From Liolophura sinensis (lineage: Eukaryota > Mollusca > Polyplacophora > Chitonida > Chitonidae), in NCBI RefSeq assembly GCF_032854445.1, contig NC_088301.1, forward strand, positions 45,255,116 through 45,319,115: a stretch of 64,000 bases of DNA. Reading direction: 5' to 3'. The position numbers and the translations under genes are program-made. The notes beneath the pieces are model-generated. The model saw only the letters and a list, made by a program, of their open reading frames with translations. It did no database searches and had not been told where the DNA came from. This document shows, in pieces, positions 49,073-61,880 of the stretch. The first letter of the stretch is position 1, and each line of letters begins with the position of its first letter.

Positions 49073-51600
49073 GCTTTCCCAAAAAAAGAAAAGTGGCATT
49101 TATTAACTTCTGTGTCCCCTATTATACCGTTGGTGTTCGAACACTGTTAAAATGTTAACTGTTAACATCTCCTGTTGTCTTTTTGTGTCTAATGACAACA
49201 ATACAATGAGGTTACTGGTAAATGCAGCAGGAATACATTCATTTACCAAGTGTACAGGTATTTGTGATCAGGATGGTTGTGAAGGCAAATCCAGCGTAAG
49301 TCTGTAAATATGGCTTACTGTGATAGTTTGCCAAATACTTATTTCTCCAGTTATATAATATGTGGTCCAACCAGTCATGTTTCATTGTTCTAACCTCTCA
49401 CCATTGAGCGCCAAGCACAGATGCAACAAGTATCGTGTTAAAACTTTTGGAATGACCAGACATGGGGTTGACATTCCAACCATTAGCCCACCAAAGCCTT
49501 CAGATTTAAGTGAGCAGTGCTGTATTAAATGTTTAACATGGAGAGTCAAAACATACGAACGTACATTTGAGATGCTGAGGAAACTTTAATAGGTGTGAAC
49601 AGTCTGGTACAGAAAGACCAGCGCATTGACTTAGTATTAACGTGTGATGCAGCATTAGTAAATCTTTATCCAGGAAACGAAATTCATGAACTTTTGCAAA
49701 GATGATCGCTAGAAATTGTTCATGAACTTTTTGGAATTTTTTATATCTATATTGAGCTTAATTTCTGTAAAAAATACATAATAACTGCCATATTCCCCTT
49801 TTTTAAGCAAATATTTTGTTAAAATATATATTGTAACTATTATTGAAATACTCAAGGCCAAAGTTTCTGTAGATGACTTATCTCCCCTTTCTATAATACA
49901 ATTGCAGAGGCCAAAAATGATGAATCCAAACAACAATACATGCACTTGGAATTTAATACCTTTATTTCAGCACTAATATTAGCACAGAGATATTTTGACA
50001 AAACCATCTCAACATGATATAATATTGCCATAATTAAAAATACATGATGGACAAATGTTTCATAATTAACACCGGAGTAGAGATGACAAATTTATATAGG
50101 ATACATGCGAACTTAACAGTCAACTCCTGCATTGACTTAAATGAAACAAAAACATATATGCATTACCCTTTATCCACACTTGATCCCTGAAACAACTGTA
50201 AAAAGTTTCATATGGTAACTTGTATGGGAAATTTAAATGAACATGTACACCATGGTGTTTTCTAATCAAACAAAAGTAGACATACATGCTATATGATCTT
50301 TGGTACTGCTAATAAGAATTTCCCCTGGGGAACGATTAATGCCTAATAACTTTTGTAACCACCAAGTTTAATGGCTGGCATGTCAACATATTGAATGACA
50401 GAAAAACTCAAACTTTAAATGCAATGTACTGGTAAAATTCAACTGATCCTGTATTATATCCCTGAAAATAATACAGATTAATCCACCGCTAGTACAATAA
50501 GTATGCCATATTAAGAACTAAGAAGTAGACTTGAACAAGCACATATACAAAAAGATGAAAACATTTGCGTATAATCTAATGAAGAAATTGGAAGCCTAAT
50601 GCAAACTGTCCACAAATGACAAATCTCACTTACTGGTATAGAAATACATGCATAAGCAGAAGTGCCCACAGGACCTTTTCAATGTTCAGGGTGGACATTT
50701 GTGGAAAACAACAGATAAGCATCATTACATTTACATGATGACAACATGTGTTGTGAGTTCAAAATCCTCACCACAACTGTCATATAAAAAGCAAATAGTT
50801 TCCAAACATTCATACCTATATACCATTATTTTCAAGAAAAAGGAGTGTCTGAAAAATGCTTTAGTATGGTACCTTTAAATCTACATATAAGAAAAGCATG
50901 ATCTTCAAATTTAATTCTTGGCTCAGATGAAAACTTCTTACAGCATACCATATAATTCATACAGCCTAACAATGAAGAGGTGCCTGTCATTTTAGGCTTT
51001 CCAAAAATTAACAGTTGAAGATGGTACATACTGTTTCTGCATAAATGCTTTTAATTGCCCTCTTACCTTTTTTTTAAGAAATATTTTACTGAAATAAATA
51101 TCTTAATAATTATTGCAATACTCAAGACTCATTAAAAATGATATTAAAATCTAGAAATACATTGAAGACAATTCCTGAATATAATATGGCAGCTGAGACA
51201 TTAAGCTCTGAGTCTGAAAGTCAAACAAGAAATCAAATGTAAAAACAAAAGAAAATCGTGTATTATCTTATCCGTATGTTGTCGAATCAAAATCAAGCAC
51301 ATATCTTCAAGATGTTTTAATAACATTATTCTACAATCTCAGATTGATGTTTTGACTCAAAATGTAGGTCAAGACATCTACACCTGTATGTCCACCAAAA
51401 TAAAATCAATGTGTCACCTGTTAAACCCTTGTACTTTGATATACTGTATTTCGTCTGGTATGTAAAAATGCCCTTTAAGAAAAGCACATAAACGCCTTAA
51501 AACGATAAGGTATCATAGAAGTTTGAATGAATAGATATGATTTCATGTAATAATGCCAACACAAATCTCATAAGATACTAAATGCAGAAAAGGAAGAACA

Positions 51601-51630
51601 TAACTTCACATAAATTTTCATGTGAAGTTA
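51601..51630. repeat. Perfect 11-bp inverted repeat
   Basis: TAACTTCACAT and ATGTGAAGTTA pair around an 8-base loop. No gene context. Confidence 0.9.
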
Positions 51631-53867
51631 GAACACATACACAGAATTGGTGCAACAGTCACTGTAAATTTGAGACGATTGGCTAAAAGTGCAAGTTCAA
51701 TGTTGAGATTACATATACACAATGCTAAGAGAATCTCATGTTAAGTTTCAGAGGTATACAACTGTATAAACATATATAAGACTGGTACTGAGGAAACTTT
51801 ACTGAGGAAGGTACCAGTACAGATTTTTTCTCCAGAATCTTTATTCTTCAAGTTCACAATGATAAAAACTGCCAAGAACATATACCATACCATAACACAC
51901 ATGACACTTATCCAGTAATACAATAGCACATTATAACACTGTTCACAAACTCCAAAATCTTAATGGTACAATATGTAAAGTAACAGTTTTTCAATAGTTT
52001 GTATGAGGACATGAACACTTGATTTTTATAAAACACTGTAGGTCAACTGTATGAAAAAATTAATAACATTTTGATAACAATGAGAGAGTAAAAAAAATCA
52101 AACAAAAAAAACAAACAAAACAATTTAGCAAATGCTATCATAGATGAACAGAGAGACATCTTTCTAAAAACTGGCAGTAGATCCCACCATCCCACATTGA
52201 AAATTTTGCTTTACAACAGCTGCTCTTTACACAGTCATTGCATAAAACCAAATGAGTAAGCAACATTGTCTTTCCACCAGTGAATAAATATCGCATTTTC
52301 AGTAAGTTTTACATGTACATGTATATAGTTATCTATACATGAGTGAAAACTACTACAAAAACTACCCACACTTCACAGGTTTAAACATTTTGCTCCACAG
52401 CACAAAAGAAATACTTGCTAATACTAATAAGCAATTACCCATAGATGTACAATCCCATGAATACAAAAGCACATGCAACATGTGTCAGGAGTGGTGTGCC
52501 AGCATTTTGAAATCTTACAACAGGCTTAAGACAACATTCTCCTCAAATCTGATAGACTATTTATCTACTTCTACTAGGGTCCTCTAGCATGAAGCCCTAG
52601 TAGCATTACTTGCACCTAACTACCATAGCAACCAGTAGTGAGGACATGATGTTGCCATAGTAGTTACTGTATTTGACTAAAGTTTCTCATTTTGCTCAAT
52701 TCTGGGAACGCTCTATCAATTTTAGGGGTTTTGAGGTTTGTTAAGTAATTAGGCTGATATCCTACTTGAAAATATCTAAGTTCCACCTACAAAAGTAATA
52801 CTTTTATTTGGCTGTAAAAAATGGTCTATGGATAAATACGGTAAGTGCATGTAATGCTGAAGGGGTTTCATGGAAACAAGCATTCACAGGATTAAGGAGG
52901 ATGCATTCACTAATCATGTCATGAATGATGTCACAGACTTGAATTCAGTTTTCATAGGCCTGTGGCATAAAGTCAAGGTATTTGTCAGGAATTCGACAAA
53001 GTGCAAAGAGTCAGAAGAAGAAAATAGAAGAAAAGGGATTTTACCTTGTCAAACTATTATCTGCTGATAATTATGTGTGCTTAAGTAAAATTTGGTTGAA
53101 ACTTATGCTGAAATGCTGTGAATTGTACAAATGAAACAACAGCTGGAGATGAAAAAGCATCCAAATTAAATGCATGTACATATACTTCCATATATAGCTG
53201 AATTTAGTACCAGCTGTAAAGTGTAACTATCTGTGTGCAACAACTTTCTCAGCATATGAAATGCAGACCTATAACAATTTCATATCTTAGCATGCATGTA
53301 CAATACGAACATCTGACATTGTCTGAAGTTTTTGTTACAATGTGAAGCTGGACAACCTAAATGCAACAATCCTTCCAGTCTTTTTTTTTCATTAGGTATA
53401 CATATGCCCATTATAAATTACAAATAACACTAAAGCATCAAACCCTATGATACCCTAATTCCTCAACAATAGATATGAACATACTGAAACATTCTGGACT
53501 CCATAAGAATCAATGACATCATAATAGCTACCCTTAGTATGTAATACATTACAGGACATGTAACATGTCATTTCATCAATTTTGAGAGCATTATTCCAAC
53601 ATGGTATACCCAAATTGTATGACAAATGCCGTATCCATAACAGAAGGAAGAATAAATTCAGGAAGCCTGAGAATGAGATCTTTGGACTTGTTGGATTTTG
53701 GCAGTGAATTATCCTTAAAATAATATGAAGTATAACTATGATATGCACATGTGTTTTTACAATGTCAGTTGAAACCTCATCCTTTTAAAGCGCATTGCTT
53801 ATATGGCACATTCGTTCTAGTTGTCTGAATACATGTACATGTAGACCTGTAATATGATGCAATTCTG

Positions 53868-53873
53868 TTTATT
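53868..53873 (-). terminator. Candidate polyadenylation signal of SHQ1
   Basis: AATAAA on the minus strand about 370 bases after the SHQ1 stop at 54245. It is the nearest one I noticed. Others further on could also be used. Confidence 0.35.
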
Positions 53874-54244
53874 TAAACATAAATCTCCATATGTACTGCT
53901 GTACTTTAAAGATGACATAAATGTACTGTAAGAATTCAAGTTTCTCAGAAACATTACTAAACCAAGGAAGACACAGGATTACTGTTGTAAGACAAATTTA
54001 ACTTCACCTCTTTTTAGTTATGTACATGTATACCTTTAAACAATTTAGTACTCCATCCGCAGTACATTTAACAGAGGTCAATGAGAGCACCAAAATAAAA
54101 CAAACACAGTCATTTGATCCTCCAGTGGAATCACTGAAGCAAGAAATATCAGACATCTGCTTGCGTATTAATCTCCTTGATGTATCTGGCTGAGTTTCTT
54201 GAGTTGGCCAAATTGCTTGTGTAATCGAGCTGGAAGCCTCATCA

Positions 54245-57200
54245 TCACTTTCTGTGCTTTTCATCATTGCCAATTGTGCTGACATCATCAGTATCTGTGC
54301 TGTCATCATCACTATCTCTGTCTTGTAAAGTTCCTGAATTGGCACCATTTTTATAGGTTGTTCTAGGTAACCTATGCGAGTTTTCACTGGGCTGAGCAAC
54401 AGACATCTTGGATAGATTTTCAGAGACAGAATCCATTTCTGACTCCATTATTAGAGACTCTGCAGCAGCTTCAAGTTCATCCAAATGGAAACCTAGATCT
54501 TCTTTCTTCAGTTCCATCTATAACAAAATAGACCCCTATCAAGATAAACTTCTACGTCTGGCATTCACAGTGAGATGCAATTAATGCTTTTACAAAGAAA
54601 ACTAGAATATCATGCCAGTGTCAAGTCTATTATTACGGGTTTTGATTTTGTAACCTCAGATAGAATTTTGTCACCACTATGGGAAACCAATGTTTCAGAA
54701 GAGTGTGAAGTAAGAGTTTAAACACAGAGAAACACATTAAAACACAAAGAGGATCCGGATATCCTCTACCAAATATTCAACCATGCCACAAGTTTTGCTT
54801 TTTTATGGCACATTTAGAAGCACTATACATGAACATACCTGAGATATAGCCGAAGCAAGTGATTCTAATCTTTTATCACTGCAAAATAAACAATATAACA
54901 TAAATTTCTTATTAATGGTACTTAAAAATGATTGAAGTACTTGAGAACTGATCATCTTTACAATGAACATAAGAACCTGGCCACAAAGTGTGTGTGAGCT
55001 TACAAGATATCCACAAGAAAACGAAAAACAACACTTCTATTCTTCAAGGCCAACCTTTCCTGATGAATCATATTTTGTTGAACAGACGTATTTTATCTTT
55101 TCTAATACCTTATGCAACTTTGCCGTTTTAGGTGTATATAGCACCAAAACAAGGCTTTTGTATCCTGAACTTTTAATTTTCATTGACACTCGTCTTTTTT
55201 GGCCCCTGTTGATTGCATCACTAAAGTCACTAGTCATATGTACCTACACTTCTACATCAGCTATCATACATATCCTCATGAGCAACCTGATTATCATACC
55301 TCACTGACTGGATCCAGACACAGTAGTCTGTGATGTAGAGGTCATTGAGTACATAATACGGGTCTGACTCCTGCAGGAGACTATGGATCTGTAGGAGATT
55401 CTTCAGAAGTTGTCGTTTTCCTAAAAGATTACAGATTCATCAGCTGACAAGAGAGGTAACTGTAACCTTAGCACCTACTGTTTCATATTTTTTCGCAATA
55501 TGAAAAATACTTGAATATTGCTCAGTTAATTACACATACCATTCACAAATCACACAAATCATGTGCATGATGGATTAATCAGTTTCCCTATAAAACAAAA
55601 TAAAAAAAATATAGTTACGAATAAATAATCCACATCTTCACTCAAAAATTCTCTTTCCTTCATGTCTGTTTGCATCAAAGATGTTCTCTCTGTTCTGCAC
55701 ACTTAAAAATGGAAGTGATAAAAAATTTTGTTGAAGGCATGCCCGGACAGCATGTCACATAAGTCTTATTGGATAGGCTTGTGAGTGTTGATCATTAAAG
55801 TGAAAGCTCTCAGTACACAACTTCTTCATAACTTACATGTATTTAGTTTTTCCACTAATCCACTTGCACATACACCACAAAACACTTTTCTAGAATAAAT
55901 ACAACTCAGAATTTAACAAAGCTCCATTATGAGCTAAACGTTAGGCCAATTTACATTACAGGCGAACTATTAACTGGTCTTACCAACAGTGAATAGCTTG
56001 GCTAGATCCTGGAAGACTGCCTGGGTTAAATTCCAATGTCCTGTACAGAGGAAAACAAAGGCACCTCCTGTAACATGCAACCATCACCTCCTTCAGACTG
56101 CAAAATGACTGTGAACCAGAACAGATAAAAGCCTTAGCTTCATGAAATGTTTATTCCCCTGGATACAAAGTCTGAATAGAAAGAGTTCAGCATAACGAAA
56201 AAGCCACATGTATTTTTTCTGCTATGGATGCTTAAGTAAATTAAACACTTCTTTAAATTTATTGTTAATTGTATTTGTCACAGTGAAAAACTTCCCATTA
56301 TTATACCAGATAAGGATAAAGATTAAATGAAAACATAAACCAAATAGAAATACAAATATACGCAGTTTTTCATCTTCTAGACAAATCTCACAAAAGCCCT
56401 GAAATATTGGGAGCAGGATCAATAGATGGTGAGAGTGTCTGTCACTGTACAACAGATTTGCATGAACAACATGGTTGCATCTGTGCACTTAATTGGACAC
56501 TTGAGCATGTAAATAAAAAAATAAGAAACAGATATAAGCATCATACTCACATCAAGCCAGGACAACGTAGAGCTCAGCTTGCAAATATTCCATGCAGACT
56601 CACCTAAAGAAGAGCATTCATCATTTATACACGCTCCCAGTTTGTTGTGTTTTAAGCATTATGTGAATCAAAAAATCATTGCAATAAATTAACTGCTGGA
56701 TCATGGTATGAAGACTATCATTTAACTTCTGTAAATGAACTACAGTAACACCCAGAAAATCAGACAAACATGCATTTTTTTTCATTACACGTACATTTTA
56801 ATACATTATTATATATTTGTAACACACATAAATTAATGTTATTCATGATGTGAAATAAAACATTAAAATGTTAGCTGTTAATATCTTAAAAAACAGCTAC
56901 ATTATGATAGTGAACTCTTTCTTATATCAACTACTCTGGGCAATTAAGAAATTTCTTTCACACATGAATGAAGAAATCCTCTACAGGTTTGAAAATGACT
57001 TGAAAGTCTAAACTAGTGAAGTTGGCATATTTTGCTGAGCTCAGAATGAATCAAAATTATTCATGAAATCTTGAAATNNNNNNNNNNNNNNNNNNNNNNN
57101 NNNNNNNNNNNNNNNNNNNNNNNNNNNNNNNNNNNNNNNNNNNNNNNNNNNNNNNNNNNNNNNNNNNNNNNNNNNNNNNNNNNNNNNNNNNNNNNNNNNN

Positions 57201-60200
57201 NNNNNNNNNNNNNNNNNNNNNNNNNNNNNNNNNNNNNNNNNNNNNNNNNNNNNNNNNNNNNNNNNNNNNNNNNNNNNCATCCTAAATAAAATTTTCACTT
57301 TAACTACAATGATGGTTAGTTTTATGGGTGATGAAATCCAGTGTGCTTATATGCTTAAGTGTTCTTAAAACTATGTCATGCTGCTTTGTTGACTGTTTAT
57401 TGTCACCATGACCCCAAAAATAATAAGGGTGGATGACCTAAAACTTCAGGGATAGCCCCAAGCTTGTCTGCCAGCTCTTTGGGAGTCCAACATCTTAACG
57501 CTGAATTTGAGGAATGTCTGACCCTCCCTCCACTTCACCAAATTCTCCCAAAGATATTCGAATCACATCCTCACAAAACTTATCATGCCAAGGATACATT
57601 CTTTGTTGGGAAGTTTCCTCAACTTCTCTTTTTCAGATTCAGAAAAAATAACTGAAAAATAATGAAAGAACACTTACGTTCTCAGGAAGACCAAGTCTGG
57701 GTTGAAAGAGTAGAAATTTATGCATTATCACAAGCCTTATAAAACATTTGAATATTTTGCTTCAATCAACACTGCTGAAGGTATTACATCTAATTGTTAA
57801 AGAATTTACTATGTGTTTAGCTTTAACACTAAGCATTGTAGTTTCTGTGAACGTGGTGGTTACCATGGTCTGGGTTATCGTCCTTGTTCAGGAGCTCTTC
57901 ACACCAAGGAGGTGTATATCTCAGCAGTTCTTGAATGACATCATCACCATAGAGATCAGCTCTGAATAAAATAATTTGCCATGTATCATTCTCTCTTTAG
58001 TGTGACCAAATGGTATAATAATAAAGGCCAGCAACACAGTGTTTAAAAATTAATATTTTAAAATTTAGCAGCTTTCAGCCAAAGGTGCTTCCACAACAGA
58101 GTGATATCCCCTTGTGGTGTGACAGTCAATTTACTGCACAATAGTCATACTGCCAATTTTAAATACAGTGGTATATAAAAAACTGTAAACTGATTAAACA
58201 GGAGTAGATTAATCTTTTGAATTATGTTCATAGAAGAGTTTCAGTATAAATTATTGAAAAGAAACTAATTATATTCCCCTGGTAGCTTTATTTAAACTTG
58301 AATGCTGCCGTGTTCAAAGAGAGGCAAGTAGCCAGTTAGCAGGAACATTATTTGCATTCTGTTGTTGTTATGGCTCAAAAGCTGTGGATTGGCAATAGAA
58401 ATTTTCTTGCCCTGCTACAGTTCACACGCAAGTAAGACATCTGCATGACTTCAGGTACTTACAGATAGTGGTCATCATCAAATTTGTCATCTTCTTTTGC
58501 CTTGCGAAGTTTCTGTCTCTCTGGGGCAGGAGTGGTGTCTGGCTCTTCTAAATCAACAATCAACCCCAGCTCAGACTGTCAAGCACAAAGTGTACATGTA
58601 TTAACATTAACAATGCTTCTAAATTGAGAAACAATTACTAAAAATTGTCACCATACTCTGATGACAAATATGAAAGAAACAATACAAGATTTTGCTCTTG
58701 TTATCACTGCTATTGACATAACCATGATATGGTATAAAAACAGGAGATTTAAAAAAAAAAAAAACAAGTTTACCACAATGAAATTAATTAAAATAATAAA
58801 ATGAATCAATTCTTTACAGATGTTTTTCGGCCATTCTAATCAATGAACGCACACATCTAGATTAGCTAAACCTACTTTAAGCGAGAGAAAACACCACTCC
58901 TGAGATGGGCAAAGCCATACTTGGGTCCATCCAGAGTTACTTCCCCATCTTCTACAGGATCCTGCTCAATAAACCATTGAAATTCTTCCTCTTCATCATT
59001 GGGTGCCTCAGTGGCAGTTGCACCTTGGTCTTTGTCTTCTGATTAAAAGAAAAATGAACATATTTTTCCATTTGCCAGAATTGCGTGATCAAAAAAAAAA
59101 AATCAAAGGCAGAGTGAAGACGTCTACATATCCATCCATATTTATTACATGTTCATAATGTAGTGCATATCAAATTCAGTGTGACATGATGTTCTAGTGA
59201 GATTTGTGCAGTAATTATCTCATCCTGCTACAGAACAGACTTAGTGAAATAAACATTATGGTTGTTTTTGAAGCTACAATAAATCAAACAGTGTTAAAAT
59301 GACAAAATTTTATCATTCAGCAAGAACTTTTTAATAATGGTAAAAACATGGGTAAGGATGAACTATCAACATACCTAAAACTTCAATCAGAGGCTGTTTT
59401 GCTGTGACTTGACCTTTAGGAGCTAATAACTTTGTTAACATGTCCAGCCCATCAAATTTTTGTCCAGCCTTCTCCTTAGGCACTCGGATTGTGAATACAC
59501 CTTTAGAAATGTATTCATGTTAAAAATGGATAGTTATTTTTTTTAAGCCATTACTAATAAAATGAAATTATCAATGGTACCAAACATAATTCTTGGTGCT
59601 GGAGTGCCGGCTGAACACATTATTTTCCTCATGATATTTGGACAATTCCACATACAGAAGAGTAAAATGTTTTTCAAGTGTTAGTCCCTTAAAAATGATT
59701 AATGGAGGAATATGTGATGAAATAAAATGAACATCACAATTTCTAAATAAAAATGAGCATGATAATATACATAATTAAATGGCATTACATCAGATGTTTT
59801 AGAAATAATGTTACAGGATTAAGAAACATGAATACATGTATTATCAGCAGGGATGTAGTTTTGGTACATCAAGTCTACCTCAATGATCAAATGTTTTATA
59901 AAAGCCTTCGAGAAGTCACCTGAATCTGTGTCATAGGATGCCGCCTCTCGACCATCTTCAATCAAATTGCCAGGAAGAGTCAACCTACAAAATTGGAAGT
60001 GTTCATTCAGAATAAAAGTCCACACTGTTAAGCTTCTCTGCTTTCTCTATCCTCGATCTGATATTACTCATCAACAAAACACATTTGTGCACATTAACAG
60101 CATATTTTACATTGTATTTAGTAACAGACAAAACAATGTTTCAGCATAGTGTGCACAGAGAAATGCTGAGAAAACAGGCACCCATTCAAAAATTAAGATG

Positions 60201-60554
60201 ATTACTTTAGTATGGTTTTAAAAAAAACTTAGAACATACCTTAGGAAGTAAGGCTTTGAGTAAAACTTAAATTCGTTGCCTTCAACAAATGTCTCTACCT
60301 CAGATACCTGCAGAGAAAACATTGTTGTGTCACTCATAAATATCGCAATCCAGAAAACAATATAACACTGTCCATATTTCCATTAACAGATTGTAGTGTA
60401 ACATTACATGACAGTTTACTATCCTTAGAGACATACATATGTAATCTTTCATACCTCATTTAGCAACAAACAGTTACCTTTGCAAAAGGGTGCGTTGATG
60501 ACAATGATCAGGAAGGTTTCCATCTTGGTTTATTTCAAATGCTGGAGTTAGCAT
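54245..60554 (-). CDS. SHQ1: SHQ1, H/ACA ribonucleoprotein assembly chaperone, about 14 exons, frame broken in this assembly
   Basis: SHQ1 binds the pseudouridine synthase dyskerin/Cbf5 and holds it until it enters H/ACA RNPs. Exons in transcript order: 60554-60478, 60307-60240, 59984-59920, 59500-59375, 59038-58876, 58575-58463, 57961-57864, 57651 to about 57575, one starting at 57281 and lost in the N gap, 56603-56551, 56108-55984, 55420-55300, 54878-54839, 54517-54245. The start [13 protein letters not shown] matches the family. Exons 1-4 form the N-terminal CS (Hsp20-like) domain ([38 protein letters not shown]), followed by an acidic stretch. The SHQ1-specific helical domain includes [36 protein letters not shown] and [16 protein letters not shown]. 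The acidic Ser/Asp tail begins after [11 protein letters not shown]. Four single-base frame breaks are seen (see findings). TMBIM4 next door shows none. The tail may be shifted too, since a second frame past 54260 looks protein-like. Confidence 0.93.
57078..57277. other. Assembly gap of 200 N inside SHQ1
   Basis: Exactly 200 N, a placeholder length. On the minus strand an acceptor (TTTATTTAG) ends at 57282, four bases before the gap, so the missing SHQ1 exon (family segment between KLPNKE and ESAWNI) most likely lies inside it. Confidence 0.9.
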
Positions 60555-61880
60555 GGTGAGAGGTCAAAGTGAAGGACCAGAACATTCACTTAACATGGCT
60601 GAAACACAGGGAAATGTTAGTAGAGCAAAATCCCAAAGCCTTCCAAATTATATCTCTACCACAGAAAACAAATAGTATTGATATGAAAACACATGAACTT
60701 AAATGCTGTTCATCTTATTCATTCTTAAACACTACGACAATTCAGCCTATATCTATTCTCACTCACAAAGCAAGAACAAAGCCCATGCTTAAAACCATCA
60801 ATGTCCTACACAAAATTATCACCAAAATTTTGTCTAAGATTTGTAGACATCTGCTTTAATTCTATACAACATTCAACATAAGGATGTGTTTATTGTACAT
60901 GTTCAGTTTTGCTGAGGAGAAACTCTCATTTTAGCCATGCAGTCGAGACAGTTATGGTGAGAGACAGCCCCAAATGTGTCAGATTTACAGTAAGGGATAT
61001 TTAGCGCTGGCCAAATGCACATTATTTAGACATATTGTCCGTGTGCATTTATATTTAGCAGACAAAATGTTAAGGTCAGTCAAATTCACGCAACTTGATG
61101 GCGGCGAGTTTTTAACATGGGGTGATGAACTTCAAGCCTTGCAATCTGCAAGGAATGAAGGTGAGGCCACCGAAATTGTAGCGTGCATATTTGTGTAGGT
61201 CTGTACTTTCGGTACTTTCGCAGGAGACATGAGGGGTTCGTCTTGACAAAACTCTGGCACTACTCCAAGAAAATCAAATAGAATATTGTGTATCTCTACC
61301 CCATAGTGTTACTGAAGGAGTAAAGGTACCTGGAGCTAATTCTAAAATGAATTAATCTGCAGATGAGTGAATGCATAAGACTAAGAGCGCAGGTAATTTA
61401 CAATAACTGACATGGAGTTACATCCACTTAGGTAAATCAATGATTATATGTAGTCTAGGTTTTTTGTGAAAAGCTCTAGTCCTCATTGGGTCTATTTTCT
61501 ATGAGATTAGAGATGCAGTAGGCACTATATTTCTGTATTTTTTCCTTTGTACTTAGCCGGAATTTAATGCATTTTTTAGAGATATTCCGACACTGCTGTC
61601 ATCAAATTAACATTTCAGAAAAATTCCGTGATCAAAAATTGTCACATTATCGTTCAAGCTTGTACATATTAAATATAAAAAAAATAATAATGTACGCCTC
61701 TTAAAGAGTTACCATTGTATGTCCAATTATCGTCACCATTGCATAGTCATGATGTCGGACATAAAATTGACAGGGCAATATAAAGAGCGTTCAGCAATAA
61801 TCGCTCTTTATTGATGCATGTTATTAGACTGACATTCCCAAAATAACGACTAAGAACAACCTGAAAATGTGTCCGTCAGA
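60555..61880. promoter_or_regulatory. Intergenic region upstream of SHQ1, possible bidirectional promoter
   Basis: Head-to-head space between SHQ1 and a candidate + strand first exon. A GATGGCGGCG string at 61097-61106 resembles a YY1 site as found in promoters of housekeeping genes. A perfect 10-bp hairpin, ATAAAGAGCG / CGCTCTTTAT, lies at 61780-61811. No TATA box is obvious near either start. Confidence 0.3.
61780..61811. repeat. Perfect 10-bp inverted repeat
   Basis: ATAAAGAGCG and CGCTCTTTAT around a 12-base loop, 70 bases upstream of the candidate first exon at 61881. Confidence 0.9.

Larger units (their letters stand above)
49091..54244. other. Convergent intergenic region between TMBIM4 and SHQ1
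   Basis: AT-rich sequence with no recognised gene. It probably includes the SHQ1 3' UTR at its right end. A diverged direct repeat of about 65 bases is seen at about 49796 and 51060 (both hold TTTTTTAAG, ATATTTT, ATTATTG and AATACTCAAG). A perfect 11-bp hairpin, TAACTTCACAT / ATGTGAAGTTA, lies at 51601-51630. Confidence 0.5.

Noticed and set aside
49362..49589. 75-codon frame downstream of TMBIM4
   Set aside because: No family resemblance, and it lies beyond the polyadenylation signals in AT-rich sequence.
60974..61198. 74-codon frame upstream of SHQ1 ending in ARNEGEATEIVACIFV
   Set aside because: Looks partly protein-like, but it overlaps the likely promoter and the YY1-like string, and it has no splice support.
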